The notes: a model not told the origin generated them from the letters alone. A stretch of DNA of 64,000 nucleotides from an uncultured Flavobacteriaceae bacterium (GCA_947502495.1 CANNAC010000003.1:372001-436000); one strand, 5' to 3'. Shown: positions 1 to 10,531, counted from the first letter of the stretch. A program made the numbers and translations.

Positions 1-17
1 GAATATACTCTTTTCTG

Positions 18-1820
18 TTATTGCGTAAAATTAATTAATTCGCGTCTATATGCTGTGAGTAATTTGGATTTTGAAACAAAACCACAGTATTTTCCGTTTT
101 TAATAACTGGTAAATTCCATGCTCCCGAATTTTGGAATTTTTTCATTACTATTTTCATGGAATCTTTTTCGTAAATGATATAATCTGGCGGATTGTGCAT
201 ATAGGTTTCTACGCTAGTTATTTCATATAAATCTTGATCAAACATGACGGTTCTAATATCATCTAAGAGAATAATACCAACCAATCTGCTTTCTTGGTCG
301 ACCACAGGAAATAGGTTTCTGTTCGATTTGGAAACGACTTTATGAAGCATATCACCCAGAGACATTTCTGGTTGTACTTTGATGAAATCTTTTTCTATAA
401 CACTATCTAATTGCATAAGCGTTAAAACACTGTGGTCTTTATCGTGTGTTAATAAATCGCCTCTTTCTGCTAGTTCGCGGGTATAAATAGTGTGCTCCAT
501 ATAATTTTTGGTAATCATATAAGAGATGGCAACAGTTATCATTAGTGGTAAAAATAAAACATAGCCACCAGTAATTTCGGCAATTAAAAATATAGCGGTT
601 AATGGCGCATGAATTACACCAGCTATTAAGCCAGCCATACCAATTAAGGTAAAGTTAGATTCGGATACTTGATGCCCAAGTCCGATGTTGTTAATTATTT
701 TAGCGACTACGTTTCCTAAAGCGCTTCCCATTACCATGGTTGGTACAATAACTCCACCAACACCACCAGCAGCAAAAGTGGTTGTCATTGCTATTGCTTT
801 AAATATGGTAAAGCCAATAAGTAATATAATCACGACCCAAATGTTATCAATGTATTTGTCAAATGGATTGGAGCCAAGTGCGTGTAAATAGTTGCCTTCA
901 AACAAATCTTTAGTAAAACTTAAACCCTCACCGTAAAGTGGTGGAATAAAATAAAGCATAATACCAATGGAAATACCCCCAACTAGAAGCTTAATGAATT
1001 TTGTTTTAAACCGATCGAAAAAAGCATAAATAGCAAAATACATTTTAGTGAAATAAATGGATGCTATTCCTGTTCCTAGTCCTAAAATCATATAGAAAGC
1101 AGTGTCGTTTATGGTAAATTTATCGGTAACGTTAAAGTTGAAAAGCAACTCGTCTCCTAAAAAGAAATAGGAGGTTAGCACAGACGATATGGATGCAATT
1201 AATAGTGGTAATAAAGAAGCAAATGTAAGATCTAAACTAAATACTTCTACTGCAAATACGATTGCTGCAATAGGAGATTTAAACATAGATGCCATTGCTC
1301 CAGCTGTTGCACATGCAATAAGTAGCGTTCTTGTTTTTTTATCAATATGAAGTATTCTACTTAAATTAGAACTCAATGCCGAACCAGAAGTTATTGCTGG
1401 TCCAAGTAGTCCTACAGATCCACCAAAACCAACGGTTAATGGTGCTGCGATTAATGGATGATAAATAAGCTTGTAAGACAGAAGTCCTTTTTGCCTTAAT
1501 AAGGAATATAATAAAGAGGGAATAGCTCGTTTTATAAAAGAAGGAACCGATGGTTTCATCTCTTTTTTAGAAACATATTTTTTAAAAATATAAACTAATA
1601 ACAATCCGATAACTGGTAATATAAAGTACAGTTGGTTTTCGGAAGAAATAATCCCTTTTTCTAAAATAGACTGGATTGTAAATGTGATGTTCTTTAAAAT
1701 GATTGCAGCAACACCAGTTAATAAACCAACAACAACACTTAATATATATACAAAGTTTTCTTGGGAGATGTATTTGTATCTCCAAATTAAAATCCGTTTT
1801 ATAATTTGTTGCTTTGGCAT
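18..1820 (-). CDS. CLC-family anion channel/transporter with C-terminal CBS pair
   Basis: A 600-residue integral membrane protein of the CLC chloride family: about ten hydrophobic segments over residues 25-450, then two CBS domains (about 465-590) that in this family bind nucleotides and regulate transport. The selectivity-filter region reads GGSVGLLGP (residues 133-141), where the classical motif is GxGxxGREGP. Leu139 therefore occupies the place of the gating glutamate (Glu148 of E. coli CLC-ec1). The segment FAVEV keeps one acidic residue, but Val appears at the position of the proton glutamate Glu203. The GxFxP-like loop reads GGVIVP. These losses suggest a passive channel rather than a proton-coupled antiporter, which is inference. 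The gene lies downstream of aspS on the same strand, separated by a terminator. Confidence 0.9.
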   Translation of the reverse strand: MPKQQIIKRILIWRYKYISQENFVYILSVVVGLLTGVAAIILKNITFTIQSILEKGIISSENQLYFILPVIGLLLVYIFKKYVSKKEMKPSVPSFIKRAIPSLLYSLLRQKGLLSYKLIYHPLIAAPLTVGFGGSVGLLGPAITSGSALSSNLSRILHIDKKTRTLLIACATAGAMASMFKSPIAAIVFAVEVFSLDLTFASLLPLLIASISSVLTSYFFLGDELLFNFNVTDKFTINDTAFYMILGLGTGIASIYFTKMYFAIYAFFDRFKTKFIKLLVGGISIGIMLYFIPPLYGEGLSFTKDLFEGNYLHALGSNPFDKYIDNIWVVIILLIGFTIFKAIAMTTTFAAGGVGGVIVPTMVMGSALGNVVAKIINNIGLGHQVSESNFTLIGMAGLIAGVIHAPLTAIFLIAEITGGYVLFLPLMITVAISYMITKNYMEHTIYTRELAERGDLLTHDKDHSVLTLMQLDSVIEKDFIKVQPEMSLGDMLHKVVSKSNRNLFPVVDQESRLVGIILLDDIRTVMFDQDLYEITSVETYMHNPPDYIIYEKDSMKIVMKKFQNSGAWNLPVIKNGKYCGFVSKSKLLTAYRRELINFTQ

Positions 1821-1834
1821 AGATTAAAGCTACT

Positions 1835-1864
1835 AAAAAATCCTGCATAAAGCAGGATTTTTAT
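1835..1864 (-). terminator. Rho-independent terminator after aspS
   Basis: A hairpin with arms AAAAATCCTGC and GCAGGATTTTT and a short ATAAA loop is flanked by A and T runs. It lies just past the aspS stop and before the CLC gene on the same strand, and would separate the two transcripts. Confidence 0.75.
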
Positions 1865-1866
1865 TT

Positions 1867-3621
1867 TTATGATTTTAAGTTTAGTTTTAAACTTAGTTCT
1901 GATAGTTGTTCATCATCAATTGGAGCAGGAGCATCTATCATGACATCGCGACCAGAATTGTTTTTCGGGAATGCAATAAAGTCTCTAATGGTTTCTTGTC
2001 CGCCAAGAATAGCAACCAATCTATCTAGTCCAAAAGCAAGTCCGCCATGTGGAGGAGCGCCATATTCGAAGGCATCCATTAAAAAGCCAAATTGTGCTTT
2101 AGCTTCTTCTTCAGAAAAACCTAAATGCTTTAACATGATTGCTTGTGTTTTCTTATCGTGAATTCTAATCGATCCACCACCAATTTCGTTTCCGTTTAAA
2201 ACCAAATCATATGCATTGGCTTTTACTTCTCCAGGATTGGTATCTAATAATTCTATTTGTCCAGGTTTTGGAGATGTAAATGGATGATGCATCGCGTGGT
2301 AATGTCCAGTTTCTTCATCTAGTTCTAATAATGGGAAATCCATTACCCAAAGTGGTGCAAATACTTTTGGGTCACGTAAACCTAAACGCGTTGCTAACTC
2401 CATACGTAAGGCGCTTAATTGTGCTCTTACTTTGTTAGTGTCGCCAGATAATACACAAACTAGGTCGCCAGGTTTTGCTCCTGTAATTTCGGCCCATTTT
2501 GCTAAATCTTCTTGATCGTAAAATTTATCTACAGACGATTTGAATGTTCCATCGTCGTTACATCTAGAATAAATCATTCCTAAAGCACCAACTTGTGGAC
2601 GCTTCACCCAATCAATAATTTTATCTATTTCTTTTCTTGTATACGTGTTTCCGCCAGGAACAGCAATACCTACGACTAGCTCTGCACTATTAAAAACCCC
2701 AAAGTCTTTATGTTGTGCTACTGCGTTAAGCTCGCCAAATTCCATTCCAAAACGAATGTCTGGTTTATCATTTCCGTATAAACGCATCGCATCATCGTAA
2801 AGAATTCTTGGGAATTTCTCTATTTCAACACCGTTTACTTCTTTTAATAAATGACGTGTTAATCCTTCGAAAACATTTAAAATATCTTCTTGGTCAATAA
2901 ATGCCATTTCGCAATCTATCTGAGTGAATTCTGGTTGTCTATCTGCGCGTAAGTCTTCGTCTCTAAAACATTTTACAATTTGGAAGTACTTATCCATACC
3001 ACCAATCATAAGCAGTTGCTTAAAGGTTTGAGGAGATTGTGGAAGTGCGTAAAATTGTCCTTCATTCATTCTACTTGGTACCACAAAATCACGAGCACCT
3101 TCTGGAGTAGATTTAATTAAATATGGTGTTTCTACTTCTATAAATCCTTCGTTAGATAAAAAGTTACGTACTGCTTGTGTTACTTTTGCTCTAAAAATTA
3201 GATTGTTCTTTACTGGATTACGTCGAATATCTAAGTAGCGATATTTCATACGTAATTCTTCACCTCCATCGGTTTCATCTTCAATAGTAAACGGAGGAAC
3301 TAAAGCTTCATTTAAAATATTTAGCTCAGAAACTAAAATCTCAATGTCTCCAGTAGCCATTTTTGGGTTTTTAGATGCGCGTTCTATTACGGTTCCTTTT
3401 ACTTGAATAACAAATTCACGACCTAGTTTTTGTGCTTGCTCTAACATCGCTTTAGAAGTGCGTTCTTCATCAAACACTAATTGCGTTATTCCGTATCTAT
3501 CTCGTAAATCTACCCAAGCAATAAATCCTTTATCTCTCGATTTTTGAACCCAACCTGCAAGAGTTACTTCTGTATTTATATGTGATGCATTTAACTCACC
3601 ACAATTATGACTTCTGTACAT
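1867..3621 (-). CDS. aspS: Aspartate--tRNA ligase
   Basis: A 584-residue class II aminoacyl-tRNA synthetase that charges tRNA-Asp with aspartate in the cytoplasm. The N-terminal OB-fold that binds the anticodon is at about residues 1-105 ([10 protein letters not shown] start, [10 protein letters not shown]). The catalytic core begins with motif 2 ([18 protein letters not shown]). The bacterial GAD insertion lies mid-protein, and motif 3 is GLAFGLDRL near residue 535. Length and domain order match the bacterial-type enzyme. The ATG at 3621 gives the conserved N-terminus, and a TAAATTTG promoter box lies about 18 nt upstream, predicting a very short leader. It is transcribed alone and ends at the hairpin near 1850. 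Confidence 0.97.
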   Translation of the reverse strand: MYRSHNCGELNASHINTEVTLAGWVQKSRDKGFIAWVDLRDRYGITQLVFDEERTSKAMLEQAQKLGREFVIQVKGTVIERASKNPKMATGDIEILVSELNILNEALVPPFTIEDETDGGEELRMKYRYLDIRRNPVKNNLIFRAKVTQAVRNFLSNEGFIEVETPYLIKSTPEGARDFVVPSRMNEGQFYALPQSPQTFKQLLMIGGMDKYFQIVKCFRDEDLRADRQPEFTQIDCEMAFIDQEDILNVFEGLTRHLLKEVNGVEIEKFPRILYDDAMRLYGNDKPDIRFGMEFGELNAVAQHKDFGVFNSAELVVGIAVPGGNTYTRKEIDKIIDWVKRPQVGALGMIYSRCNDDGTFKSSVDKFYDQEDLAKWAEITGAKPGDLVCVLSGDTNKVRAQLSALRMELATRLGLRDPKVFAPLWVMDFPLLELDEETGHYHAMHHPFTSPKPGQIELLDTNPGEVKANAYDLVLNGNEIGGGSIRIHDKKTQAIMLKHLGFSEEEAKAQFGFLMDAFEYGAPPHGGLAFGLDRLVAILGGQETIRDFIAFPKNNSGRDVMIDAPAPIDDEQLSELSLKLNLKS

Positions 3622-3639
3622 AAAATTTTATTTGAAGTG

Positions 3640-3647
3640 CAAATTTA
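3640..3647 (-). promoter_or_regulatory. -7 promoter box of aspS
   Basis: TAAATTTG is an exact match to the Bacteroidetes -7 consensus TAnnTTTG, 18 nt before the aspS ATG. No clear TTTG -33 element is present at the usual distance. Confidence 0.55.
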
Positions 3648-3811
3648 ACATTTATATTGTGACTTTAATTGGTATTGTAAAAACTAATTTTAATGAAGTG
3701 TAGCGCGGGTTATTTTGTGTTTTTATTATTATATGTTCATAAAAAGTAATTAAAATTTAAATATTTAACAATTTTGTTGTTTTTTTGTTTAAACAATATA
3801 AATTAAAAGTT

Positions 3812-6436
3812 ATGGTAAAAAACTTCTTTATGGTGCTGTTTCTATTATTAGGGACTTCACATTTTATGAGTGCACAACAAGTAACAGGGAGCGTTTCAGA
3901 CGATTCGGGTCCGATACCAGGAGCCTCTGTTGTTGTAAAGGGAACCACAAATGGTACAACCACAGATTTTGATGGTAATTATACCATTGATGCCAATAGT
4001 GGAGATGTTTTAGTATATTCTTATGTTGGTTATGAAGAACAAGAAGCTACGGTTAGTGGAAGTGTTATGAATATAACGCTGCAGTCTGGAGTTTCATTAG
4101 ATGAAGTTATTCTAGTGGGAAACAGAGCAAAACCAAGGTCTATTCTAGATTCTCCTGTGCCAATTGATAATATTGGTGTTGCCGAATTAAAGAATACAGG
4201 GCAACCTACAGTAGATAAGATGTTAACGTATAAAGTACCGTCTTTTAACTCTACAACGCAATCCATTTCAGATGGTACTGCTCATTTTGATCCAGCAGAT
4301 TTACGTGGATTAGGACCTAGTAGAACCTTAGTTTTAATTAATGGAAAACGTAAAAACCAAAGTGCTTTAGTATACATTAATGATACACCTGGTAAAGGGG
4401 AAGTTGGTGTAGATTTAAAAAGTGTGCCAGCTGCAGCTATTGAGCGTATCGAGGTTTTAAGAGATGGAGCATCTGCGCAATATGGTTCGGATGCAATTGC
4501 AGGAGTAATAAACATGGTCTTAAAAAAAGACGTAGAGTTTACTACAGTAAGTGCAAAAGCGGGAGTAACAACAGAAGGTGATGGTTTTAACTTTGGAGTA
4601 GACTTAAATACTTCTATTGGTTTAGGAGTAGAAGGAAGCTATTTGAACTTTACTCTTGGTTACTACGAACAAGAAAAAACGAATCGTGCTGGTACGCCAG
4701 GAAAAGATGATTTATTTGGTGTTGCTGCAAATGATCCAACATTTGGACCTTGGTTAGCAGCGAATCCAGATTTAGGAATGAATGTTGGGCAACCGGAAAT
4801 GAAAATAATGGATATTTTTGTTAATGCCGGAGTTCCAATTGGGGATAAAGGAGCAGAATTCTATACTTTTGGAGGATTGACATACAGAACAGGAAAAAGT
4901 TTTGCGTTATACCGTACGCCTTACTGGGTTACCGATCCACATAATTTATTACATGAGGCAGGAACAGAGTATCAAGGTTTTCAGCCTACATTTGAAACAG
5001 ATATTAGAGACAATAATTTTACAGCAGGATTTAAATGGGATTTACTTGGGTTTAAAGTAGATTTAAGTGGAACTTATGGTAGAAACGCAGTGAATTATGA
5101 AGTTGGTAATACGTTAAACATCGATTTAGGAGCGAATAGCCCAACGACTTTTGATGTTGGAGCATATACTTTTAGTAATACACTTGCTAATTTAGACTTA
5201 AGTAGAGAGATTGGAAAGTTTGTAGTTTCTTTTGGAGCAGAAGTAAAAGGAGAACGTTTTACTGCTAAAGCAGGAGATGGGGCATCTTATTATAATCCGT
5301 CAGGATCTGGAGGAGCACAGTCTTTTCCAGGATTACAACCTAGTAATGCAGTAAATGCAACTAGAGATAATTATGGTGTTTATGGAGCTATTGATTGGGA
5401 ACCAACCGAAAAACTTTTAATAGGTGGTGCTGTTCGTTATGAAGACTTTAGTGATTTTGGAGATAATACATCATGGAAATTAAATGGTCGTTATTCTTTA
5501 GGAGAAAAAGGAGCTATAAGAGCATCTTATGGTACAGGATTTAGAGCACCTTCATTGCATCAAATTTATTTAAGTAATGTACAAACGCTAGTTTCTGGTG
5601 GTTCTATTTCTAATCAAGGTACTTTTAATAATGTAGATCCTATTATTAGAGAAGGTTTAGGTGTGCCGCAATTAACAGCAGAAACTTCTAAAAATATTTC
5701 TGCAGGAGTTACATTCAAGCCTTTAAATAATTTATCTCTTTCTCTAGATTTTTACAATGTGAAAGTGGATAATAGAGTACTATTTACCAATGAAATTGGT
5801 TTTGATAGTAATACAGGTACAACAAACCCAGTAGAGCAAATACTTATAGATAACTCTATTACTAGTTTAAAATTCTTTGTTAATGCTGTAAATACAAATA
5901 CTACAGGAGTAGATTTAGTAGCAAACTATAGAAATATAGAATTAGGTAATGGTAAATTAGGTGCAACATTAGCAGCGAATTTTAATAATACAGATATTGA
6001 TGGAAAAATTGATACTCCTGCATTATTAGCAGCAAATGATTATGTAATCTTTGATAGAAAAGAACAAGCTAGAATTCTTTCTTCTAGACCTAAAACAAAA
6101 GTATTATTAGGTTTTGATTATGAATTGAACAAATGGAATTTCGCATTAAATAACACGTATTTTGGAGAAGTAACATGGCAACATGCTACAGATGAAAGTA
6201 AAGATCAAACATTTGCTGGAAAAGTGATTACCGATTTAATTGTTGGTTATGCGTTTAGTGATCGTCTTTCGGCTTCCTTAGCTGTTACTAACTTATTCGA
6301 TGTGTATCCAGATGAAATAGAAACAGGAGGAGATGTTGTTACAGATCTTGGAGGTAGATTTAAATACCCTTGGGAAGTAAATCAATTTGGAACTAATGGA
6401 ACAACTATTAGTGGTGGATTGAATTTTAAATTCTAA
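3812..6436 (+). CDS. TonB-dependent outer membrane receptor (paralogue 1)
   Basis: An 874-residue outer-membrane receptor powered by TonB-ExbB-ExbD. It has a signal peptide (residues 1-22, cleaved near SAQQ), a carboxypeptidase-regulatory-like beta-sandwich (about 23-95, ending with the SYVGYEE motif), a plug domain (about 100-235, with LRGLGPSRTLVLINGKR and IERIEVLRDGASAQYGSDAIAGVIN) and a 22-strand-type barrel ending in an aromatic residue (NFKF). The ATG at 3812 is chosen over an in-frame TTG at 3785 because it starts directly at the signal peptide. The ligand cannot be read from sequence; plugs of this type often serve iron complexes or vitamins. The protein is clearly paralogous to the next receptor, sharing a nearly identical N-terminal domain and the DSPVPID plug start. 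No SusD partner is present. Confidence 0.93.
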   Translation: MVKNFFMVLFLLLGTSHFMSAQQVTGSVSDDSGPIPGASVVVKGTTNGTTTDFDGNYTIDANSGDVLVYSYVGYEEQEATVSGSVMNITLQSGVSLDEVILVGNRAKPRSILDSPVPIDNIGVAELKNTGQPTVDKMLTYKVPSFNSTTQSISDGTAHFDPADLRGLGPSRTLVLINGKRKNQSALVYINDTPGKGEVGVDLKSVPAAAIERIEVLRDGASAQYGSDAIAGVINMVLKKDVEFTTVSAKAGVTTEGDGFNFGVDLNTSIGLGVEGSYLNFTLGYYEQEKTNRAGTPGKDDLFGVAANDPTFGPWLAANPDLGMNVGQPEMKIMDIFVNAGVPIGDKGAEFYTFGGLTYRTGKSFALYRTPYWVTDPHNLLHEAGTEYQGFQPTFETDIRDNNFTAGFKWDLLGFKVDLSGTYGRNAVNYEVGNTLNIDLGANSPTTFDVGAYTFSNTLANLDLSREIGKFVVSFGAEVKGERFTAKAGDGASYYNPSGSGGAQSFPGLQPSNAVNATRDNYGVYGAIDWEPTEKLLIGGAVRYEDFSDFGDNTSWKLNGRYSLGEKGAIRASYGTGFRAPSLHQIYLSNVQTLVSGGSISNQGTFNNVDPIIREGLGVPQLTAETSKNISAGVTFKPLNNLSLSLDFYNVKVDNRVLFTNEIGFDSNTGTTNPVEQILIDNSITSLKFFVNAVNTNTTGVDLVANYRNIELGNGKLGATLAANFNNTDIDGKIDTPALLAANDYVIFDRKEQARILSSRPKTKVLLGFDYELNKWNFALNNTYFGEVTWQHATDESKDQTFAGKVITDLIVGYAFSDRLSASLAVTNLFDVYPDEIETGGDVVTDLGGRFKYPWEVNQFGTNGTTISGGLNFKF

Positions 6437-6487
6437 TCTTTTCCTATAGATCACTGTCTTAAAATAAAAGGACAGAATAGAATAAAA

Positions 6488-6522
6488 CTAAAACCAGAGA
6501 AGTTCGCTTCTCTGGTTTTTTG
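6488..6522 (+). terminator. Terminator after TonB receptor 1
   Basis: A stem AACCAGAGAAG / CTTCTCTGGTT is followed by TTTTTT, 50-85 nt past the stop. The rest of the 265-nt gap to the next receptor is AT-rich and holds nothing else I can support beyond an upstream promoter region. Confidence 0.85.
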
Positions 6523-6701
6523 TTATGCATAGGTTTGGTGTTTTTTATGTTTAATCAGGTTTTGAATTATTCGTTTAAATGCGTAATTTTTTAACAAAAA
6601 ATAAAGACATTTTTTAAATAATGGTAGTATAAATTGAAAATAACTTAAATAATTAGTATTTTTTGTTGTTACTTAGTAAGAACTAATAAAAAACAAAAAT
6701 T

Positions 6702-9608
6702 ATGATTAAAAACTACTTAATGGCAATGATGCTTTTTTTTGGAGCTTCTCAAATCATTGCACAACAGCAAATTACCGGAAATGTTTCGGATGATACTGGG
6801 CCAATCCCAGGAGCTTCTGTTATTGTGAAAGGAACCACAACAGGAACCACAACAGATTTTGATGGGAATTACACAATTGAAGCTAACAATGGTGCTACAT
6901 TATTGTTCTCTTATGTAGGTTATGATGAGAAAGAAGTTATTGTAACAGGAAATGTAATGAATGTGACTTTAGTCTCAGGAGTTGCTTTAGATGAAGTTGT
7001 ACTGGTTGGATCAAGAAGAGCAGGAAGAACTGTTTTAGATTCTCCTGTGCCAATTGATGTGATAGATGTTCAGGAAATAGCATCGCTTGGAGCGCAAACA
7101 ACAGTTAATGAAATTTTAAATTATGTTGCGCCTTCCTTTACATCTAATGCGCAAACAGTTTCTGATGGTACAGATCATGTTGATCCTGCTTCGCTAAGAG
7201 GTTTAGGTCCAGATCAAGTATTAGTATTGATTAATGGAAAAAGGCGTCACAAATCTTCTTTAGTAAATGTAAATGGTACCGTTGGTACTGGAACAGTAGG
7301 TACAGATATGAATTCTATTCCTTCTTCTGCAATTGCTAAAATAGAGGTATTGCGTGATGGTGCTGCGGCACAATATGGATCAGATGCTATTGCTGGTGTA
7401 ATTAATATTGTATTGAAAAAAGCTACCAACGAATTAACTTTAAATGTAAATACTGGAGCAAATTTTAGTCAGCATGCCGAACAATATGATGAAGGTGGTG
7501 TAGATGGTGAAAAGTTTCAAATAGACGCCAACTACGGTGTAGATTTAGGTAAAAATGGTGGTTATATCAATTTTACAGGTTCTTTAGAAAATAGAGGAGC
7601 TACAAATAGAAGTGGTTCTATGGGGCAACCAATATATACGATGTTTGATATTGCTGCTAGAAAGTTAGGTTATGACCAAGCTTATAATATGAATCCTAGT
7701 GCTTTAGCGAATTATGTTGCAGGTTTAGATCCTTCTTTACAAGCCGTTTATGATCAAGGTGTCGCAAATGGAGATTCTTATTTAGATATAATCGCATCAG
7801 ATGGTGCTACTTTTAGTGGAGATACATCGAATCCTGCTCCAATATCAGAATATGAATTAGCGCAAAGAGGTCTAACTCGTGATGATTTTAGAATGAAAGT
7901 TGGGCAATCTAAACTTCGTGGCGGAAAATTCATGATGAACATGGAGTTGCCATTAGATGATAATGGGTCGACACTGTACTCTTTTGGAGGTATTAGTTTT
8001 AGAGATGGTTTAGGTGCCGGGTTTTATAGAAGACCTGCGTATACAGATGGTAGAGGAAATCAAGAAGCATTACCAAACGGTTTTTTACCACATATAGCAT
8101 CTAAAATTATAGATAAGTCTTTTGCTGCAGGAATTAAAGGTAAGATTGGCGATTGGGATGTAGATTTTTCTAATACCTACGGAACAAATAGTTTCGATTT
8201 TACGATTGAAAACACCGTGAATGCAACTTTGGGTACATCTTCTCCTAGAGAGTTTGAAGCAGGAGGTTTCTCTTTTGCTCAAAACACTACTAATTTAGAT
8301 CTTTCTAAATTTTATGAAGATACTTTTTCCGGATTTAACGTTGCTTTTGGTGCGGAATATAGAGTGGAAAATTATCAGTTGTTAGCTGGCGAAGAAGCTT
8401 CTTGGGCAAGTTATGATCTTAATGGTCAAATTGTAACAGGAAGTACACCGGATGCAGATTTAGTTACTAGTTATTTTGGAAACGTTGTTCCGGGTGGAGC
8501 ACAAGTTTTTCCAGGATACAGACCAGGAAATGAAGTAAATCAAAATAGAAATAGTTATGCTGGTTATTTGGATTTAGAAGCAGATATTAGTGAAGCATTT
8601 TTAATAAGTACCGCTTTTAGATATGAAAATTATAATGACTTTGGAGATACCTTCAACTGGAAATTAGCTTCAAAATATAAGTTTTCTGATAATTTTGCAG
8701 TACGAGCTGCATATAGTACTGGTTTTAGAGCTCCAGATTTACATCAAATTTATTTTAACGCAACAGCAACGCAGTTTGTTGGAGGAATACCAATTGAACA
8801 AGGTACTTTTTCTAATAATAGTAGATTGGCGCAGTTGTTAGAAATACCTAGCTTAAAGGAGGAAACTTCTAAAAACTTCAGTTTAGGTTTTACAGCTAAA
8901 TTACCAGACTTAGGTTTAAAATTCACAATCGATGGTTATATCGTAAATGTGGAAGATAGAGTTGGTTTAACAAAAAGCTATAGCCCAATAGATGATAATA
9001 ACGATAGTGTTATAGATGAAAATGACGAATCACAACAAGCATTTGATAATGCAGCAGCTACTGCGGCTAAGTTTTTTACCAATGGTTTTGATTTAGATAA
9101 TAAAGGAGTAGATGTGGTTGTTGCACATAATATGTCTTTAGGAGAAGGTAACTTAACAAATAATCTTTCTGCTACTTTTAGAAAAGTAGAAGTGAAAAAT
9201 GTTAGAGAAATTCTTGGTGAAGAAATTTTAGACGAAACCTTAAAAGGATATATCGAAGATGCTATGCCAAGCACTAAAGTAAACTTAACCAATACATACA
9301 AACGTGAAAAATGGAGTGTGATGCTTCGTAATGTATACTTTGGTTCGGTAAACGATCCAGACTTTAGAGGTACTGCTACGCCTGTAGAATATGGTGCTAA
9401 AATTGTAACCGACTTAACAGCTTCTTATAACTTAATGGAAAACTTAAGAGTTACTGCGGGAGCAAACAATCTATTTGATGTGTATCCAGACGAAGTGCCT
9501 TTTGAAGGATCGCAGTATGGAGACCAATTTATTTTCTCTAGAAGAACTTCACAATTCGGATTTAATGGTCGTTATGTGTTTGCTAGATTAACTTTCACTT
9601 TAAAATAA
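6702..9608 (+). CDS. TonB-dependent outer membrane receptor (paralogue 2)
   Basis: A 968-residue receptor built like its upstream neighbour: signal peptide (about 1-20), carboxypeptidase-regulatory-like domain (about 22-95), plug (about 100-240, with SLRGLGPDQVLVLINGKRRH and EVLRDGAAAQYGSDAIAG) and barrel. It is longer than paralogue 1 by about 90 residues, mainly from an insertion after the first barrel strands (about 300-390, with YDQAYNMNPSALANY). The shared plug and barrel landmarks (GFRAPDLHQIYF, NNLFDVYPDE) show that the pair arose by duplication. The next gene, a lipoprotein, starts 6 nt after the stop, so the two are almost certainly co-transcribed and may act together at the outer membrane. 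The substrate is unknown. Confidence 0.93.
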   Translation: MIKNYLMAMMLFFGASQIIAQQQITGNVSDDTGPIPGASVIVKGTTTGTTTDFDGNYTIEANNGATLLFSYVGYDEKEVIVTGNVMNVTLVSGVALDEVVLVGSRRAGRTVLDSPVPIDVIDVQEIASLGAQTTVNEILNYVAPSFTSNAQTVSDGTDHVDPASLRGLGPDQVLVLINGKRRHKSSLVNVNGTVGTGTVGTDMNSIPSSAIAKIEVLRDGAAAQYGSDAIAGVINIVLKKATNELTLNVNTGANFSQHAEQYDEGGVDGEKFQIDANYGVDLGKNGGYINFTGSLENRGATNRSGSMGQPIYTMFDIAARKLGYDQAYNMNPSALANYVAGLDPSLQAVYDQGVANGDSYLDIIASDGATFSGDTSNPAPISEYELAQRGLTRDDFRMKVGQSKLRGGKFMMNMELPLDDNGSTLYSFGGISFRDGLGAGFYRRPAYTDGRGNQEALPNGFLPHIASKIIDKSFAAGIKGKIGDWDVDFSNTYGTNSFDFTIENTVNATLGTSSPREFEAGGFSFAQNTTNLDLSKFYEDTFSGFNVAFGAEYRVENYQLLAGEEASWASYDLNGQIVTGSTPDADLVTSYFGNVVPGGAQVFPGYRPGNEVNQNRNSYAGYLDLEADISEAFLISTAFRYENYNDFGDTFNWKLASKYKFSDNFAVRAAYSTGFRAPDLHQIYFNATATQFVGGIPIEQGTFSNNSRLAQLLEIPSLKEETSKNFSLGFTAKLPDLGLKFTIDGYIVNVEDRVGLTKSYSPIDDNNDSVIDENDESQQAFDNAAATAAKFFTNGFDLDNKGVDVVVAHNMSLGEGNLTNNLSATFRKVEVKNVREILGEEILDETLKGYIEDAMPSTKVNLTNTYKREKWSVMLRNVYFGSVNDPDFRGTATPVEYGAKIVTDLTASYNLMENLRVTAGANNLFDVYPDEVPFEGSQYGDQFIFSRRTSQFGFNGRYVFARLTFTLK

Positions 9609-9614
9609 AAAAAT

Positions 9615-10451
9615 ATGAAAAATATAAAATCAATTTATAAACTATTCGTACTGCTTGCTGTCGTGTTTATGGTAAGTTGTGATGATAGTGATGACATGAA
9701 TGATGTTGTAACTAGTACAACAACAATAGAAGGAAACTCCGTTTTTATCGAGACAGATGATGCAAGTGCAGGGATCTTTACCTTAACAGGGCTAAATACT
9801 GCAGACCAAATAAATGTAGCGGTTAATAATGCGGTTACTACGGATTTAACTCCTGGGTTTACGGTGTATAATTATGCAGATAATTCTATGGCTGTATTAG
9901 GTACAGATTACACTATTAGTGTAACGGATATTACAGCAGGAAGTATGAGTAGTACTACGCAAATTACTTTTTTAACCGATGGAATCTATGAAGTTGTTTT
10001 AGATGGTTCTTCAGATGCTTCTATAGGTGCTGCTGGAAATAGTAGGTTTTTCTCAACAGACTCCGGAAGCTATAGAGCTGTATTAACATGGACAGATGCA
10101 GCTGTGAATTTAGATATGGATATAGATTTAATGACAGAAACTTGGGGATGGGGTTTTGTAACGTTCGATTCGAGCAGCTCTAGTACTGCTGTAGATTTAT
10201 CAGAAACAGTGGAGTTATTAAACATCACAGGACAAGGTAATTTAGCTTTGTGGTTTTGGGGAAATAATAATACCGCTGTAGATTATAAAATTCAGCTTTT
10301 TGATATGGAAACAGCACAACAAATTGGAGGTGATTATTTAGGTACTTTTCCGGCTGCAACAAATGCTTGGAGATTATGGTTTACTTTAGGGGCAGATGGA
10401 GATGGAAACTCTTCTGTTATTGAAGTATTTGAAGAAGATCCAGCACTTTAA
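9615..10451 (+). CDS. Lipoprotein co-transcribed with TonB receptor
   Basis: A 278-residue lipoprotein of unknown function. It has a lysine-containing N-terminus, a hydrophobic stretch and a lipobox ending at Cys22, followed by DDSDDM, an acidic tail resembling the flavobacterial lipoprotein export signal that sends proteins to the cell surface. The mature part is Thr/Ala/Asp-rich and predicted beta-rich. Aromatic-rich segments (TWGWGFVTF, LALWFWGNN, WRLWFTLG) resemble a beta-sandwich or lectin-like fold, but I recognise no family. Because it begins 6 nt after the receptor, it may be an accessory substrate-binding partner; it does not look like SusD, which is larger and helical. Confidence 0.8.
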   Translation: MKNIKSIYKLFVLLAVVFMVSCDDSDDMNDVVTSTTTIEGNSVFIETDDASAGIFTLTGLNTADQINVAVNNAVTTDLTPGFTVYNYADNSMAVLGTDYTISVTDITAGSMSSTTQITFLTDGIYEVVLDGSSDASIGAAGNSRFFSTDSGSYRAVLTWTDAAVNLDMDIDLMTETWGWGFVTFDSSSSSTAVDLSETVELLNITGQGNLALWFWGNNNTAVDYKIQLFDMETAQQIGGDYLGTFPAATNAWRLWFTLGADGDGNSSVIEVFEEDPAL

Positions 10452-10477
10452 TGCAGTACAAATATCTTATTAAAATA

Positions 10478-10511
10478 AAAAAAATCCGAAGCATGTGCTT
10501 CGGATTTTTTG
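10478..10511. terminator. Bidirectional terminator between convergent operons
   Basis: A stem AAATCCGAAGCA / TGCTTCGGATTT has A and T runs on both sides. It lies between the lipoprotein (plus strand) and the RND pump gene (minus strand), which end toward each other. Confidence 0.88.
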
Positions 10512-10531
10512 TTTCTTCTATGGTCTCTTTT

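Noticed and set aside
3785-3811. Nine-codon N-terminal extension of TonB receptor 1 from TTG
   Set aside because: It would place a basic hydrophilic segment before the signal peptide; the ATG at 3812 starts correctly.
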